64,000 nucleotides of DNA from Mycobacterium sp. D16R12 (GTDB lineage: Bacteria > Actinomycetota > Actinomycetes > Mycobacteriales > Mycobacteriaceae): NCBI RefSeq assembly GCF_002013465.1, contig NZ_MAFC01000003.1, positions 142,547-206,546 of the forward strand, given 5' to 3'. How positions within the stretch are numbered: the stretch's first letter is position 1; every line of letters starts with the position of its first letter. This document shows positions 7,835 to 19,267 of the stretch, piece after piece. Both the position numbers and the translations under genes were made by a program. The notes under the pieces were generated by a model. The model saw only the letters and a list, made by a program, of their open reading frames with translations, had not been told where the DNA came from and did not search any database.

Positions 7835-8664
7835 GCCAGTTCCGGCCCGGTCACGTCGGGAACCACCATGGCGCCCTGACGGGCGGCCTCGTAGCGGTCC
7901 ACATCGTCGAATTGGACGAACCATCGACCGTCCTGCTCCGTCAAGAGCGGCATGATCGGCGCGATCTGTCGCGCCGAGGCGAGCACCTCCGCGACCGTCG
8001 CACCGGACGAGGACACGGCGTCGAGCTGCGACCAGGTGGGGGGAAGCAGAAAGCTGCGTCGCTCGGTAAAGGCCGATATCGCGGCCCCCGGGGTCTGCCA
8101 ACCCGAGGCGACTGCCTCGGTGTTATCGCCGTCGGCATCCTGCCCCGACGGCAACGCCGCCACGAAGAAAAACGTGTCGTAGCGACGCGGTTCTGCCTCC
8201 GGAGTGATCCAGTTGGCCCACGGCCGCAGCAGGTCTGCCCGCAGAAACAGCCCCTCACGCTGCAGGAACTCTCCGAAGGACAGCGTCTTGTCGGACAGAT
8301 CGTGGCGTGCTTGACGGTACGCGGCCGCATCGCCCACGATCTCGGCCTCCGAGGTGCCCGCGAACAGCACTCCACACTCCTCGAAAGTCTCGCGGGCGGC
8401 GGCGCACACCAATGCCGACGCCAGCTCGGGCGACACACCGAACCGCTCTGCCCACCAGTCGACATCCGGGCCCACCCACGGCAGGTCGGCGCGCAGGTCG
8501 CGGGAGTCCACACCACCACCGGGGAACACGGTCATCCCTCCGGCAAAGGCCATGGCGTTATCGCGGCGCATCAGAAACGCCTCGACGCCGACGGCACCAT
8601 CACGAATGAGTACGACGGTGGCCGCAGGCTTCGGCTGCGCTGGATCGTGGGAGGTAGGTGTCAT
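7831..8664 (-). CDS. NUDIX hydrolase (Rv3040c-like)
   Basis: 277 residues. The N-terminal part holds a stretched NUDIX box: GGMTVFPGGGVDSRDLR..., with AARETFEECGVLFAG supplying the REx2E(E)xG catalytic glutamates near residues 90-105. The long insertion between the GG and REx2E parts matches the mitochondrial NUDT19/RP2p type, which cleaves CoA derivatives. With the adjacent enoyl-CoA hydratase this makes acyl-CoA or CoA turnover a reasonable guess. It is translationally coupled to echA17 by a 4-base overlap. Confidence 0.88.
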   Translation of the reverse strand: MTPTSHDPAQPKPAATVVLIRDGAVGVEAFLMRRDNAMAFAGGMTVFPGGGVDSRDLRADLPWVGPDVDWWAERFGVSPELASALVCAAARETFEECGVLFAGTSEAEIVGDAAAYRQARHDLSDKTLSFGEFLQREGLFLRADLLRPWANWITPEAEPRRYDTFFFVAALPSGQDADGDNTEAVASGWQTPGAAISAFTERRSFLLPPTWSQLDAVSSSGATVAEVLASARQIAPIMPLLTEQDGRWFVQFDDVDRYEAARQGAMVVPDVTGPELA

Positions 8665-8691
8665 CGACGAGAACTCCTTAAACTTTGCACG

Positions 8692-9534
8692 CTACTGCGC
8701 CCGGTGGGCTGCCCGGGCCCGGGCACGTCGCGCGAAGTAGCGCCCGTCGATCATCTCAACCACGATCGACTGGCCGAACGCGCGGGACAGGTTCTCGCTG
8801 GTCATCACGTCCGCCAGCAGGCCCTGAGCGACAACCTCTCCCTCGGACAGCAACAACGCGTGGCTGAAACCGGGTGGGATCTCCTCGACATGGTGGGTAA
8901 CCAAAACCATCGCGGGCGCATCCGGGTCGGCGGCAAGCTCACCCAGCCGCGCCACAAGTTCCTCACGCCCGCCCAGATCCAGCCCGGCGGCCGGCTCATC
9001 GAGGAGCAGCAGCTCGGGATCGGTCATCAAGGCACGCGCGATAAGCACCCGCTTGCGCTCACCCTCGGACAGCGTCCCGTACGTGCGATCGGACAGATGC
9101 TCGGCACCGAGAGTCTCGAGCATGTCCACCGCGCGCGCGGTGTCGATCTCCTCGTACTCCTCGCGCCACCGCCCCAGCACCGCGTACCCGGCCGAGACCA
9201 CCAGATCACGGACCACTTCGTTATCCGGTATCCGCTGCGCGAGCGCGGCCGAACTCAGGCCGATCCGCGCCTTGAGCTCGGAGACATCGACACGACCCAA
9301 CCGCTCACCCAGGATCGCCGCCTGACCCGACGTGGGGTGCTCCATGGCGGCCGCGATCCGCAGCAACGACGTCTTCCCCGCTCCGTTGGGACCGACGACC
9401 ACCCACCGTTCGTCGAGCTCGACCGACCAGGTGACCGGGCCTACCAGCACCTTGCGATTGCGCTGCAGCAGGACATCGCGGAAATCGAGCAGAAGGTCCG
9501 GATCAATTTCGGCCACGGGGTCATCGTGCCGCAT
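8692..9534 (-). CDS. ABC transporter ATP-binding protein (Rv3041c-like)
   Basis: 280 residues from ATG at 9532-9534; an upstream alternative at 9564 and a GTG at 9516 cannot be excluded because no strong ribosome site is visible. It contains Walker A (VVVGPNGAGKTSLLRI), the signature YGTLSEGERKRVLIARAL, Walker B (ELLLLDEPAAGLDL) and the switch His (MVLVTHHVEEI). No membrane partner is adjacent. The gene precedes the NUDIX gene on the same strand, as in M. tuberculosis. Transport substrate unknown. Confidence 0.87.
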   Translation of the reverse strand: MRHDDPVAEIDPDLLLDFRDVLLQRNRKVLVGPVTWSVELDERWVVVGPNGAGKTSLLRIAAAMEHPTSGQAAILGERLGRVDVSELKARIGLSSAALAQRIPDNEVVRDLVVSAGYAVLGRWREEYEEIDTARAVDMLETLGAEHLSDRTYGTLSEGERKRVLIARALMTDPELLLLDEPAAGLDLGGREELVARLGELAADPDAPAMVLVTHHVEEIPPGFSHALLLSEGEVVAQGLLADVMTSENLSRAFGQSIVVEMIDGRYFARRARARAAHRAQ

Positions 9535-9654
9535 CGAGCCCGGCGAGCGGCGAGCGGGAGCCACCTCGCGAGCCGTCCCGACCGTGCGCCTGAGCCTCTA
9601 TCGCGTATCCTCATTCATACGTCAGCAAGCTCGGAAGGAATTCTAGGCAACGAT

Positions 9655-10401
9655 ATGACAAACGATCTAGATCCCGATCCCTACCTGGACACGGTGCACA
9701 GTATCGGGCTTGCTAACCATCGGCTCATCACTCAGCTCGATGCCGAGGCGAATCGAATCCAGCAACGTGCAGCTCATGGCGAGGATCGTTCGTGGGTATG
9801 GGATGACCTCAAGGCATGGCGTCGCCGGGTCGATGCCTTCCAGTCTCAGCTGCGCCGCGACACGACGACCCTGGGCCGTTTGATCGATGCCAACCGGCGA
9901 ATCCAGGGATCAGACAGTGCGGAAGATAGTCGCACATCAAAACTTGATTCCTCGGCCGATAGCAACCGCAGCAGCCTTTACCCGTTCAAAGATCCCCGAG
10001 CACAAGAGGAATTCGTCGCCAGACTTAACCGGGTGTTCGCTGTGCTGCACACGCCCGGTCGCGGGCCGTATTCCAACAGCGAATTCTTAGTCTTCATGCG
10101 GACCGGGGGTACCGTAGTCTCTGCGCCTTACCTGTCGCAGTTGCGGAACGGACAGCGGGGGCGCCCCTCACTCCAGGCGCTGGAGAGCATCGCGCATGCC
10201 TTTCGCATCGATGTCCGTTACTTCACCGATAGTGGCTACGCGGACGAGCTGGACGCGGATTTGACCACACTTGAACTCGCCCAGAACCCAGCGGTGGCCG
10301 AGCTGACAACCACACTGGTCGATCTCCCGCACGCCCTTTGCGAACAGTTGCTCGTCGACGCCGAATCGTTCGACCGACGCAATCAGGCCGCGACGTCCTG
10401 A
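9655..10401 (+). CDS. EspR-like helix-turn-helix DNA-binding protein with N-terminal extension
   Basis: 248 residues from ATG at 9655, with GGAAGGAA upstream. Residues from about 120 resemble M. tuberculosis EspR: FVARLNRVFAVLHTPGRGP, then SAPYLSQLRNGQRGRPS and RIDVRYFTDSGYADELD, which cover the helix-turn-helix and the dimer interface. The first ~110 residues are an unrelated helical, charged segment (QLDAEANRIQQRAAHGEDRSWVWDDLKAWRRRVDAFQSQLRRD) followed by a Ser/Asp-rich linker; EspR proper has no such part. A nucleoid-associated or regulatory role is likely. It ends 18 bases inside the convergent YczE gene. Confidence 0.82.
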   Translation: MTNDLDPDPYLDTVHSIGLANHRLITQLDAEANRIQQRAAHGEDRSWVWDDLKAWRRRVDAFQSQLRRDTTTLGRLIDANRRIQGSDSAEDSRTSKLDSSADSNRSSLYPFKDPRAQEEFVARLNRVFAVLHTPGRGPYSNSEFLVFMRTGGTVVSAPYLSQLRNGQRGRPSLQALESIAHAFRIDVRYFTDSGYADELDADLTTLELAQNPAVAELTTTLVDLPHALCEQLLVDAESFDRRNQAATS

Positions 10402-11108
10402 GGCGATCTGGCCGACGCGGCAGACGCGGAGTTGTCGCGTTGCGTACTCAGCACCGCACCCCACCCACTGACGGCCAGTAGCCGCCGGGGCAGCAGCCGC
10501 AGCACCACCTGTATGAGAGGCCCGATACCCAGCGCGTAGAGCAGGGTCCCGACACCCACGTTCCCGCCGAGCAGCCAACCCGTCGCCACCACGATGACCT
10601 CGATGGTGGTCCTGATCAGCCGCACTGACCGGCCGGTGCGATGAACCAGTCCAGTTGTCAGTCCATCACGAGGCCCCGGCCCCAGCCCGGCTCCGACGTA
10701 CAGCACCGTCGCGATCGCGTTCAGCAGTACGCCGCCCACCAGAAAGGCCACCCGCACGGCCATCGCCGACGGCGCAGGCAGCCAGGCCAGTGTGGAATCG
10801 ACGGCAACCGCGATGACGACGATGTTGGCGATCGTCCCGACACCCGGCCTGTTACGCAACGGAATCCACGCGAGAAGTACGACGACACCGGTGACCGCCG
10901 AGGCCAGTCCGATGCTCATCCCGGTACGCATGGAGAGCCCCTGATGGAACACGTCCCACGGGTCCAATCCGAGCCCCGCGCGCACCATGAGCGCCATTGA
11001 GAACCCGTACAGATACAGACCCACCAACAAGGCAGTGCCGCGTGCACTCCAACCAATCCATTTCCCGATCACCAGCCGATTTTCTCGACCAACTGGCTTG
11101 TCTTTCAA
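10383..11108 (-). CDS. YczE/YitT-family integral membrane protein
   Basis: 241 residues from TTG at 11106-11108; a GTG at the codon for VIGKW, 12 codons in, is an alternative. Five to six hydrophobic segments are visible, with paired motifs GLGLDPWDVFHQGL and GLGPGPRDGLTTGL, the internal duplication seen in YczE/YyaS/YitT proteins. Function of the family is uncertain. It is divergent from a MocR-type regulator across a 26-base gap with repeated half-sites, so it is probably the regulator's target. Confidence 0.85.
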   Translation of the reverse strand: MKDKPVGRENRLVIGKWIGWSARGTALLVGLYLYGFSMALMVRAGLGLDPWDVFHQGLSMRTGMSIGLASAVTGVVVLLAWIPLRNRPGVGTIANIVVIAVAVDSTLAWLPAPSAMAVRVAFLVGGVLLNAIATVLYVGAGLGPGPRDGLTTGLVHRTGRSVRLIRTTIEVIVVATGWLLGGNVGVGTLLYALGIGPLIQVVLRLLPRRLLAVSGWGAVLSTQRDNSASAASARSPQDVAA

Positions 11109-11130
11109 TAGCCAGTTGAGTCACACTGGC
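11091..11130. promoter_or_regulatory. three ACTGGC half-sites, candidate MocR operator
   Basis: AACTGGC (11091-11097), its inverse GCCAGTT (11111-11117) and CACTGGC (11124-11130) occupy the short gap between the yczE-like and mocR-like genes and the first bases of yczE. Direct plus inverted half-sites are typical of MocR/PdxR operators, so this is the likely shared control region for both genes. No DNA-binding evidence beyond the repeats. Confidence 0.55.
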
Positions 11131-11134
11131 TTTT

Positions 11135-12583
11135 ATGTCTGATCGCGTGGTCATTGCCGACACCCTGGCCCGTCACCTCGGCCAATGGCGCACCGCGGGC
11201 TCTGCGGGGCCCGCCTACGGAGCGTTGGCGGATGCGATCCGGCTGCTCGTCATCGACGGACGGCTGCCCCTCGGCGCCCGTATCCCGAGCGAACGAGCAT
11301 TGTCGAGTGCGCTGCACGTCAGCCGCACCACTGTCACCGCCGCATACGCGGACCTGCGCGAGAACGGATACCTGCGCGGCCGCCAGGGCGCACGCAGCAC
11401 CACCGCTCTGCCCGGTCCTGACCGATCACATTCGGCCACCACGGGATTGGCGAGCGCGATGATTGACCTGCAAAATGCCGCGACCGCCGCACCGGCTGCC
11501 GCGGTACTTGAGGCGTATCAGGCGGCCCTGACCAAACTGCCGACCCACCTTCGGGGAATCGGGCATGAGCTGGTGGGCATTCCGGAGCTTCGTCCCTGCA
11601 TCGCCGAGCACTTCTCTCGGCGCGGTCTGCCCACCGCAGAGGACCAGATCATGGTGACGTGCGGCGCCCAGCAGGCCATCGCACTGCTCCTCGGCGCCTT
11701 TGTGGAACCCGGCGACCGAGTCCTGGTGGAGCAGCCGAGTTACCACGGGGCCCTCGATGCGATCACCCAACGCGGCGCACGCCCTGTTCCGGTACCGATG
11801 CACACCCACGAGCTCGAGTCCGGCTGGGATATGACCGGCATGGAGACCACCATCCGTCAAACGGCCCCAAACCTGGCCTACCTGGTGCTGGACAACCACA
11901 ACCCCACCGGCCTCACCATGCCACTTGCACAACGAAAAGCATTGGCGGACATCATCTCCCAGACCCGAACCCGTACGATCGTCGATGAGTCGCTTGTCGG
12001 ATCCTGGCATGTGGCACCCACGCCCGCGCCGATGGCCTCGCTGGTGGCTCGTCCCGATCTGGTGGTCACCATCGGGTCCATGTCGAAATCGTTCTGGGGC
12101 GGTATACGCGTCGGCTGGATTCGCGCCGACCGCACCACCATCGCCCGGCTTGCCGCGGTGCGCTCTGCCATGGACACCGGAACGCCGATCCTCGAGCAGC
12201 TGGCCGCAGCCGAGCTACTGGAACGCGCGGACGAGGTGGAGGCCACGCAACGTGAGACCCTTCGCGCGCGGCGGGCCCTGGTGGTGGCCGAGCTGCACCG
12301 GCGACTTCCCGATTGGGAGCTGCAGGAAGCCGAAGGCGGACTGTGCATCTGGGCCCGGCTACCCGCGCCGATGAGCACCGCGCTGGCGGCGGCCGCCGCG
12401 CGCCTCGGGGTCCGCATCGCTGCCGGTCCACGGTTCGGGGTCGGCGGCTCACTGGAACGTTTTGTGCGGGTGCCCTTCACCCAGCACGACGATCAGTTGT
12501 TACGTGGCGTGGAGCTGCTGGCCCAGGCCTGGCACACCGTGACCGGTGCTGCACCGCTTGCCGATACGGCGATGGTGGGTTGA
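11135..12583 (+). CDS. MocR/PdxR-type GntR regulator with aminotransferase domain
   Basis: 482 residues, ATG at 11135. The N-terminus is a GntR winged helix (AIRLLVIDGRLPLGARIPSERALSSALHVSRTTVTAAYADLRENGYL, residues ~28-75). The remainder is a fold-type I aminotransferase domain with LVLDNHNPTGLTMP and the PLP lysine in TIGSMSKSFWGGIRVGW. Such proteins sense PLP or an amino-acid adduct and regulate a neighbouring gene, here most likely the divergent yczE. Confidence 0.92.
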   Translation: MSDRVVIADTLARHLGQWRTAGSAGPAYGALADAIRLLVIDGRLPLGARIPSERALSSALHVSRTTVTAAYADLRENGYLRGRQGARSTTALPGPDRSHSATTGLASAMIDLQNAATAAPAAAVLEAYQAALTKLPTHLRGIGHELVGIPELRPCIAEHFSRRGLPTAEDQIMVTCGAQQAIALLLGAFVEPGDRVLVEQPSYHGALDAITQRGARPVPVPMHTHELESGWDMTGMETTIRQTAPNLAYLVLDNHNPTGLTMPLAQRKALADIISQTRTRTIVDESLVGSWHVAPTPAPMASLVARPDLVVTIGSMSKSFWGGIRVGWIRADRTTIARLAAVRSAMDTGTPILEQLAAAELLERADEVEATQRETLRARRALVVAELHRRLPDWELQEAEGGLCIWARLPAPMSTALAAAAARLGVRIAAGPRFGVGGSLERFVRVPFTQHDDQLLRGVELLAQAWHTVTGAAPLADTAMVG

Positions 12584-12597
12584 CCCGCCGCGCGGAC

Positions 12598-13839
<1,242 letters not shown>

Positions 13840-13851
13840 TTATCGCAGCCG

Positions 13852-15609
<1,758 letters not shown>

Positions 15610-15708
15610 CTAGCCCGCGCCACCCCCGATCGTGGAGCGGGTCCTACAGAGAGTCGTACTTCGGGTTGACTACCATCCGCGCGGCCGTGGTCGAAGCGTC
15701 CTACCCGT

Positions 15709-16782
15709 GTGTTCACGACCCCGCGCGGTAAGTTCAACCGGGTGCAGACAGCGAGGTTCTGGGGCGCTGCCGTGATGTCGGCAGCACTGGTGACGGCGAC
15801 GGTATCCGGCTGTACGGAGAAACCCACCAACGAGACCCCGAGCACCCTGGCCACCAGCACCACGAAGATCGCCGGCGCGGGTGTGTTGGGCAATGCGCGC
15901 AAGCCCGACGAGTCCTGCGCCAAGGATCCGGCGGTCCTCGACCCGGCCGCACCGCGTGAGGTGCGGCACGCCCAAGGCGAGACCGAAGTACCCGAGGACG
16001 CCAAACGCATCGTGGTCCTGGACGCCGGCGCTATCGACACCCTGTGCGCGCTGGGGCTGCAGGATCGCATCGTGGGAGTCGCGCTGGCGGACCGCGCGAC
16101 CTCTCCCCCGTCGTACCTGGGCACGACCGTCCATGACCTGCCGTCAATCGGTCCGATGGCATCTCCGGACTTGGCCAAGATCGGTGCCGCCAAACCCGAT
16201 CTCATCCTGAGCTCCAATGGCGAACAGAATTCCTACCTCGACCTGAGCGCTATCGCTCCTACCGTGATCGTGTCCGGACATGATCTGGCCGAGCACGTCC
16301 GGCTGGTGGGTAAGGCGACCAGACGGACCGCCGAGACCGACAAGCTGTGGTCAGGTTTTATCGACGCCGCGAAGAAAGTGGGCCGCGAGAACGACGCCAC
16401 CCACTTCCAGGTCTCAATCGTCCAGTTCACCGACCAGACGGTGCGGGTGTACGGCGTCAATAACTTCCCGGCGTCTGTGCTCGCCACCGTGGGATTGGAT
16501 CGTCCTGCCACCCAACGGTTTACCGATACTTCGTTCATCGAGATCGACACCGACGACTTCTCGGCCGCCGAGGGCGACATCGTCTACGTCTCCTTCACCA
16601 GCCCGGCGGCCAAGGATCGCGCCGCCCGGATTTTCGATACCAAACCCTGGATGGCGCTCGGCGCCACGCGCGATCACCGGGTGTTCGCGGTCAACAACGA
16701 GGTTTGGCAGACCGGGGACGGAATTGTCGCGGCGCGCGGGATCCTCGATGACCTGCAGTGGGTCAACGCGCCCATCAACTAG
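15709..16782 (+). CDS. fecB: FecB-like periplasmic iron-siderophore binding lipoprotein
   Basis: 357 residues from GTG at 15709; GTG at 15742 (346 residues) is equally possible. A lipoprotein signal (FWGAAVMSAALVTATVSGC) puts the protein on the outer face of the membrane. The fold is that of class III substrate-binding proteins: KRIVVLDAGAIDTLCALGLQDRIVGVA, IGPMASPDLAKIGAAKPDLILSS and a second lobe ending EVWQTGDGIVAARGILDDL. In M. tuberculosis FecB (Rv3044), also next to ctaD, is linked to ferric siderophore handling and envelope integrity. No permease or ATPase is adjacent. Confidence 0.9.
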   Translation: MFTTPRGKFNRVQTARFWGAAVMSAALVTATVSGCTEKPTNETPSTLATSTTKIAGAGVLGNARKPDESCAKDPAVLDPAAPREVRHAQGETEVPEDAKRIVVLDAGAIDTLCALGLQDRIVGVALADRATSPPSYLGTTVHDLPSIGPMASPDLAKIGAAKPDLILSSNGEQNSYLDLSAIAPTVIVSGHDLAEHVRLVGKATRRTAETDKLWSGFIDAAKKVGRENDATHFQVSIVQFTDQTVRVYGVNNFPASVLATVGLDRPATQRFTDTSFIEIDTDDFSAAEGDIVYVSFTSPAAKDRAARIFDTKPWMALGATRDHRVFAVNNEVWQTGDGIVAARGILDDLQWVNAPIN

Positions 16783-16833
16783 ATCCCCAGTCGCTCCACT
16801 CACGCCCACCGCGCCAGGCGTTACGCTCCCGGC

Positions 16834-17112
16834 ATGTACCACGTACTGCAGCTGACCTATACCCAACCGCTCGATGTCGTAGATAGCGTCCGCCCCGCAC
16901 ACCTGGAGTGGCTCGACGGCGAGATCGCGGCAGGCAATCTGCTGATCAGCGGGCGCAACGAAGCAGGTACCGGCGGCGTGCTGGTTACCGGCGACATCAG
17001 CGCACAGGATGCCGAGGCCCTGATCGCCGCAGATCCGTACACCACGGCCGGGGTTGCCGAGTACACCCGAATTGGGTTCAACGCGGGACGCAAAGCGGAG
17101 ATAATCCCTTGA
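16834..17112 (+). CDS. YciI-family protein
   Basis: 92 residues. The pattern YHVLQLTYTQPLDVVDSVRPAHLEWL, then GNLLISGRNEAGTGGVLVTGDISAQDAEALIAADPYTTAGVAEY, is characteristic of small YciI-like ferredoxin-fold proteins with conserved His and Asp (Arg-Pro-AHLxW and DPY). Enzymatic role not established. Its stop overlaps the TTG start of the next gene. Confidence 0.9.
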   Translation: MYHVLQLTYTQPLDVVDSVRPAHLEWLDGEIAAGNLLISGRNEAGTGGVLVTGDISAQDAEALIAADPYTTAGVAEYTRIGFNAGRKAEIIP

Positions 17113-17621
17113 GTAACAAGAGTTTTCCCGAGAATCGCTGGGGCAATCCCGAGAGTACGTTATCCCGCGTGGCGGCCAGGTTCGCGGCCACCAAACCGGG
17201 TTCGTGGACCATCCGCAAGCTGACCCCGCTGGACCGGGCCGTCATGGAGCGCACCGGCAGCCGGTACACGGTGCTAGGCCCCTTGGGTTTGTCGACGCTG
17301 CTGCTCACCACGACGGGCCGCAAGTCTGGCCAGCCTCGGGTCTCCCCACTGCTGTATCTGCACGATGGCGATCGGATCGCACTGGTGGGCAGCAATTTCG
17401 GCCAGGAGAAGCACCCAGCGTGGACCACCAACCTGCTCGCCGATCCGCGGGCCAAGGTGACACTGGCCGGCCAGACCATCGATGTGGTCGCGACCCTCGC
17501 GCAGGGCGCCGAGCGCGACGACTACTACCGGCGCTTCGAGGCAATGCTCGCGGTCTACTCCGCCTATAAGGGCCGCACCAGCCGTGAGATCAGGGTTTTC
17601 ATCCTGGAACGTGCCACTTAA
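17109..17621 (+). CDS. nitroreductase/F420-dependent (DDN-like) oxidoreductase
   Basis: 170 residues if translation starts at TTG 17109, which overlaps the YciI stop (TTGA) and has GGAG 9 bases upstream. The family signature is LLLTTTGRKSGQPRVSPLLYLHDGDRIALVGSNFGQEKHPAWTTNLLADPRAKV, the F420-binding pattern of deazaflavin-dependent nitroreductases. Second member of this family in the window (the other is at 2331). Substrate unknown. Confidence 0.87.
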   Translation: MSNKSFPENRWGNPESTLSRVAARFAATKPGSWTIRKLTPLDRAVMERTGSRYTVLGPLGLSTLLLTTTGRKSGQPRVSPLLYLHDGDRIALVGSNFGQEKHPAWTTNLLADPRAKVTLAGQTIDVVATLAQGAERDDYYRRFEAMLAVYSAYKGRTSREIRVFILERAT

Positions 17622-17755
17622 AGCTATCCGTTACGGGCAGTATCCGTACCCTTAGTACCGGTTCTGAACAGGGACTTCAGAATCATTTTGTCTAAATGTT
17701 CCCATTTTCGCTCCAATTGGGCTAACGTTCTCCGCAGTCCGCGGAAGGATGGAAC

Positions 17756-18229
17756 GTGATCCAGGAACGCATCGACATTGCCGTGGCCGCTAGGCCCGAA
17801 ACCATCCTCGAGGTGCTCAAGGATGTGGAGTCCGTCGACAGTTGGCTGCGGCCACATCTGCCGACGTGGCCGCCGGTCGCCAGCACCATGACCGTCGTCG
17901 AATCATTTGATGACGGCTCGCCACGGCTGGTACGAACGGTGAGCACCACGCTCGGAATCTCCGATGATTCCCTGACCGAGTACGAGTGGTATCCCGACGG
18001 CTGCCGGCTGACCATGCTGGAAAGCAAAACCCTCCGCCATAACGTCAGCCGGTTCACCGTCGTCCCCGACGACCCCGAATCCCGCCTCACCGCCGATATC
18101 TCCCTGGACCTCAAGATCCGATTGCCCGGACTACTGGAGCGCCAGCTCAAGAAGACCCAGGTGGGATTTGTTCGCAGCTTCCAGCGGGCGCTTGCCGCCG
18201 AATCGGCCCGGCGCGAGCTGAATTCGTAA
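17756..18229 (+). CDS. SRPBCC-family protein
   Basis: 157 residues from GTG at 17756. START-like fold: an N-terminal strand (IDIAVAARPETILEVLKDVESVDSWL), a central antiparallel sheet (LVRTVSTTLGISDDSLTEYEWY) and a long C-terminal helix (LLERQLKKTQVGFVRSFQRALAAESARRELNS). It resembles mycobacterial polyketide-cyclase/dehydrase-like proteins that bind lipids; no catalytic motif can be assigned. It converges on another SRPBCC gene across a 12-base gap. Confidence 0.75.
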   Translation: MIQERIDIAVAARPETILEVLKDVESVDSWLRPHLPTWPPVASTMTVVESFDDGSPRLVRTVSTTLGISDDSLTEYEWYPDGCRLTMLESKTLRHNVSRFTVVPDDPESRLTADISLDLKIRLPGLLERQLKKTQVGFVRSFQRALAAESARRELNS

Positions 18230-18241
18230 CGACCTCTGGGT

Positions 18242-18658
18242 TCAGTGCGAACCCACACCGACGGCACGTCGTTTCACCGAACGCAGCAGATGATTGGTCA
18301 CCAACACGTGACCGCGCGTGCCGATCACCAGCGCACGGTAGATCCGGCCTCGTAACCCAGGAAAATCCGCATACGTCTGCGCGCGCAGCTGAGTACCACC
18401 GTCGCGAGTCTGGTCAAGTTCGAATACCAACTCGTAGCGCGAGAAACGGTGCTTCCCGGCCAAACTCAGCCGTTGTTCGGGGTCGACTTCGTCGATGGCG
18501 AAGCCCGCACGCGGACTGGTGCCCAGCACAGTGCCCAACGGGTTGCGTTCAGCGGATCGCAAAATGGCGTCAACGTAGTGCCGCAGGCTCTCCCACACCC
18601 GGTCCCGCGGCGCGTCGATACGGATCGCATGCTCGTCAATATAGGATAGATGTTCCAT
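18242..18658 (-). CDS. SRPBCC / polyketide cyclase-like protein
   Basis: 138 residues, ATG at 18656-18658. It begins HAIRIDAPRDRVWESLRHYV, the first strand and helix of a START-like fold, and continues with FSRYELVFELDQTRDGGTQLRAQTYADFPG. It is divergent from the TetR gene across 36 bases, so it is a likely TetR target. Ligand unknown. Confidence 0.75.
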   Translation of the reverse strand: MEHLSYIDEHAIRIDAPRDRVWESLRHYVDAILRSAERNPLGTVLGTSPRAGFAIDEVDPEQRLSLAGKHRFSRYELVFELDQTRDGGTQLRAQTYADFPGLRGRIYRALVIGTRGHVLVTNHLLRSVKRRAVGVGSH

Positions 18659-18694
18659 ATCTCAGGTTTACCAGAATTAGGACGAATATTCCAG

Positions 18695-19267
18695 ATGGCC
18701 CCCGAACGCAAGCACACCAGCGACGCCATCCTCGACGCGGTGCGAACGCTGCTGCTCGACGGTGGCCCCCGGGCCGCAACCGTCGCGGCCATCTCCAGCA
18801 CCTCTGGCGCCCCGGCCGGAACACTGAACCATCGCTTCGGTAACCGCGAGGCCATCATGTCGGCGACATGGCTGCGCGCGTTGGAGCGCTTCCACGAGAG
18901 CGCGTTCCACGCGCTGCACTCTTCCGCAGATCCCGTTGACAATGCTGTGGCACTTGCACTTTCGGTGCCATTTTTTGCGCGCACCTATCCCGATGATGCC
19001 CGGCTACTGTTCTCCTTACGTAGCGCCGACGTCCTTGGCGCCGACGCGGCGACAGCACTGGAGGCGATGAACGAACCGTTGTTCACCGCCATGCGGGATC
19101 TGACGCGGGCCGTCTACGGCCGCACTGACGCGCGCAGCCGCGACAGACTCATGCGCGCCGTGGTCGACTTGCCGTACGCCGCGGTGCGTCGCCACATGCC
19201 CGGCCTGCCCGGGTGGCTCGAAGAAGATCTGGCGGACGCGGTCCGCACATTGTTGGCATCACGGTGA
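18695..19267 (+). CDS. TetR-family transcriptional regulator
   Basis: 190 residues from ATG at 18695 (MAPERKHTSDAILDAVRTLL). The N-terminal helix-turn-helix is AATVAAISSTSGAPAGTLNHRFGNREAIMSATW, a TetR-type recognition helix with the usual YxHFxN pattern replaced by NHRFGN. The ligand-binding half is unassigned. It is divergent from an SRPBCC gene and overlaps the start of the EamA exporter by 4 bases, so it probably controls both. A GAATATTC palindrome lies at 18684-18691, just upstream. Confidence 0.88.
   Translation: MAPERKHTSDAILDAVRTLLLDGGPRAATVAAISSTSGAPAGTLNHRFGNREAIMSATWLRALERFHESAFHALHSSADPVDNAVALALSVPFFARTYPDDARLLFSLRSADVLGADAATALEAMNEPLFTAMRDLTRAVYGRTDARSRDRLMRAVVDLPYAAVRRHMPGLPGWLEEDLADAVRTLLASR

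Noticed and set aside
7912..9654. Long plus-strand extension upstream of the EspR-like gene, in frame with it
   Set aside because: It is antisense to the NUDIX and ABC ATPase genes; protein-like character and a ribosome site begin only at 9655.
17640..17665. Small dyad TACGG/CCGTA after the F420 oxidoreductase gene as a terminator
   Set aside because: Stem of only five base pairs and no T-run.
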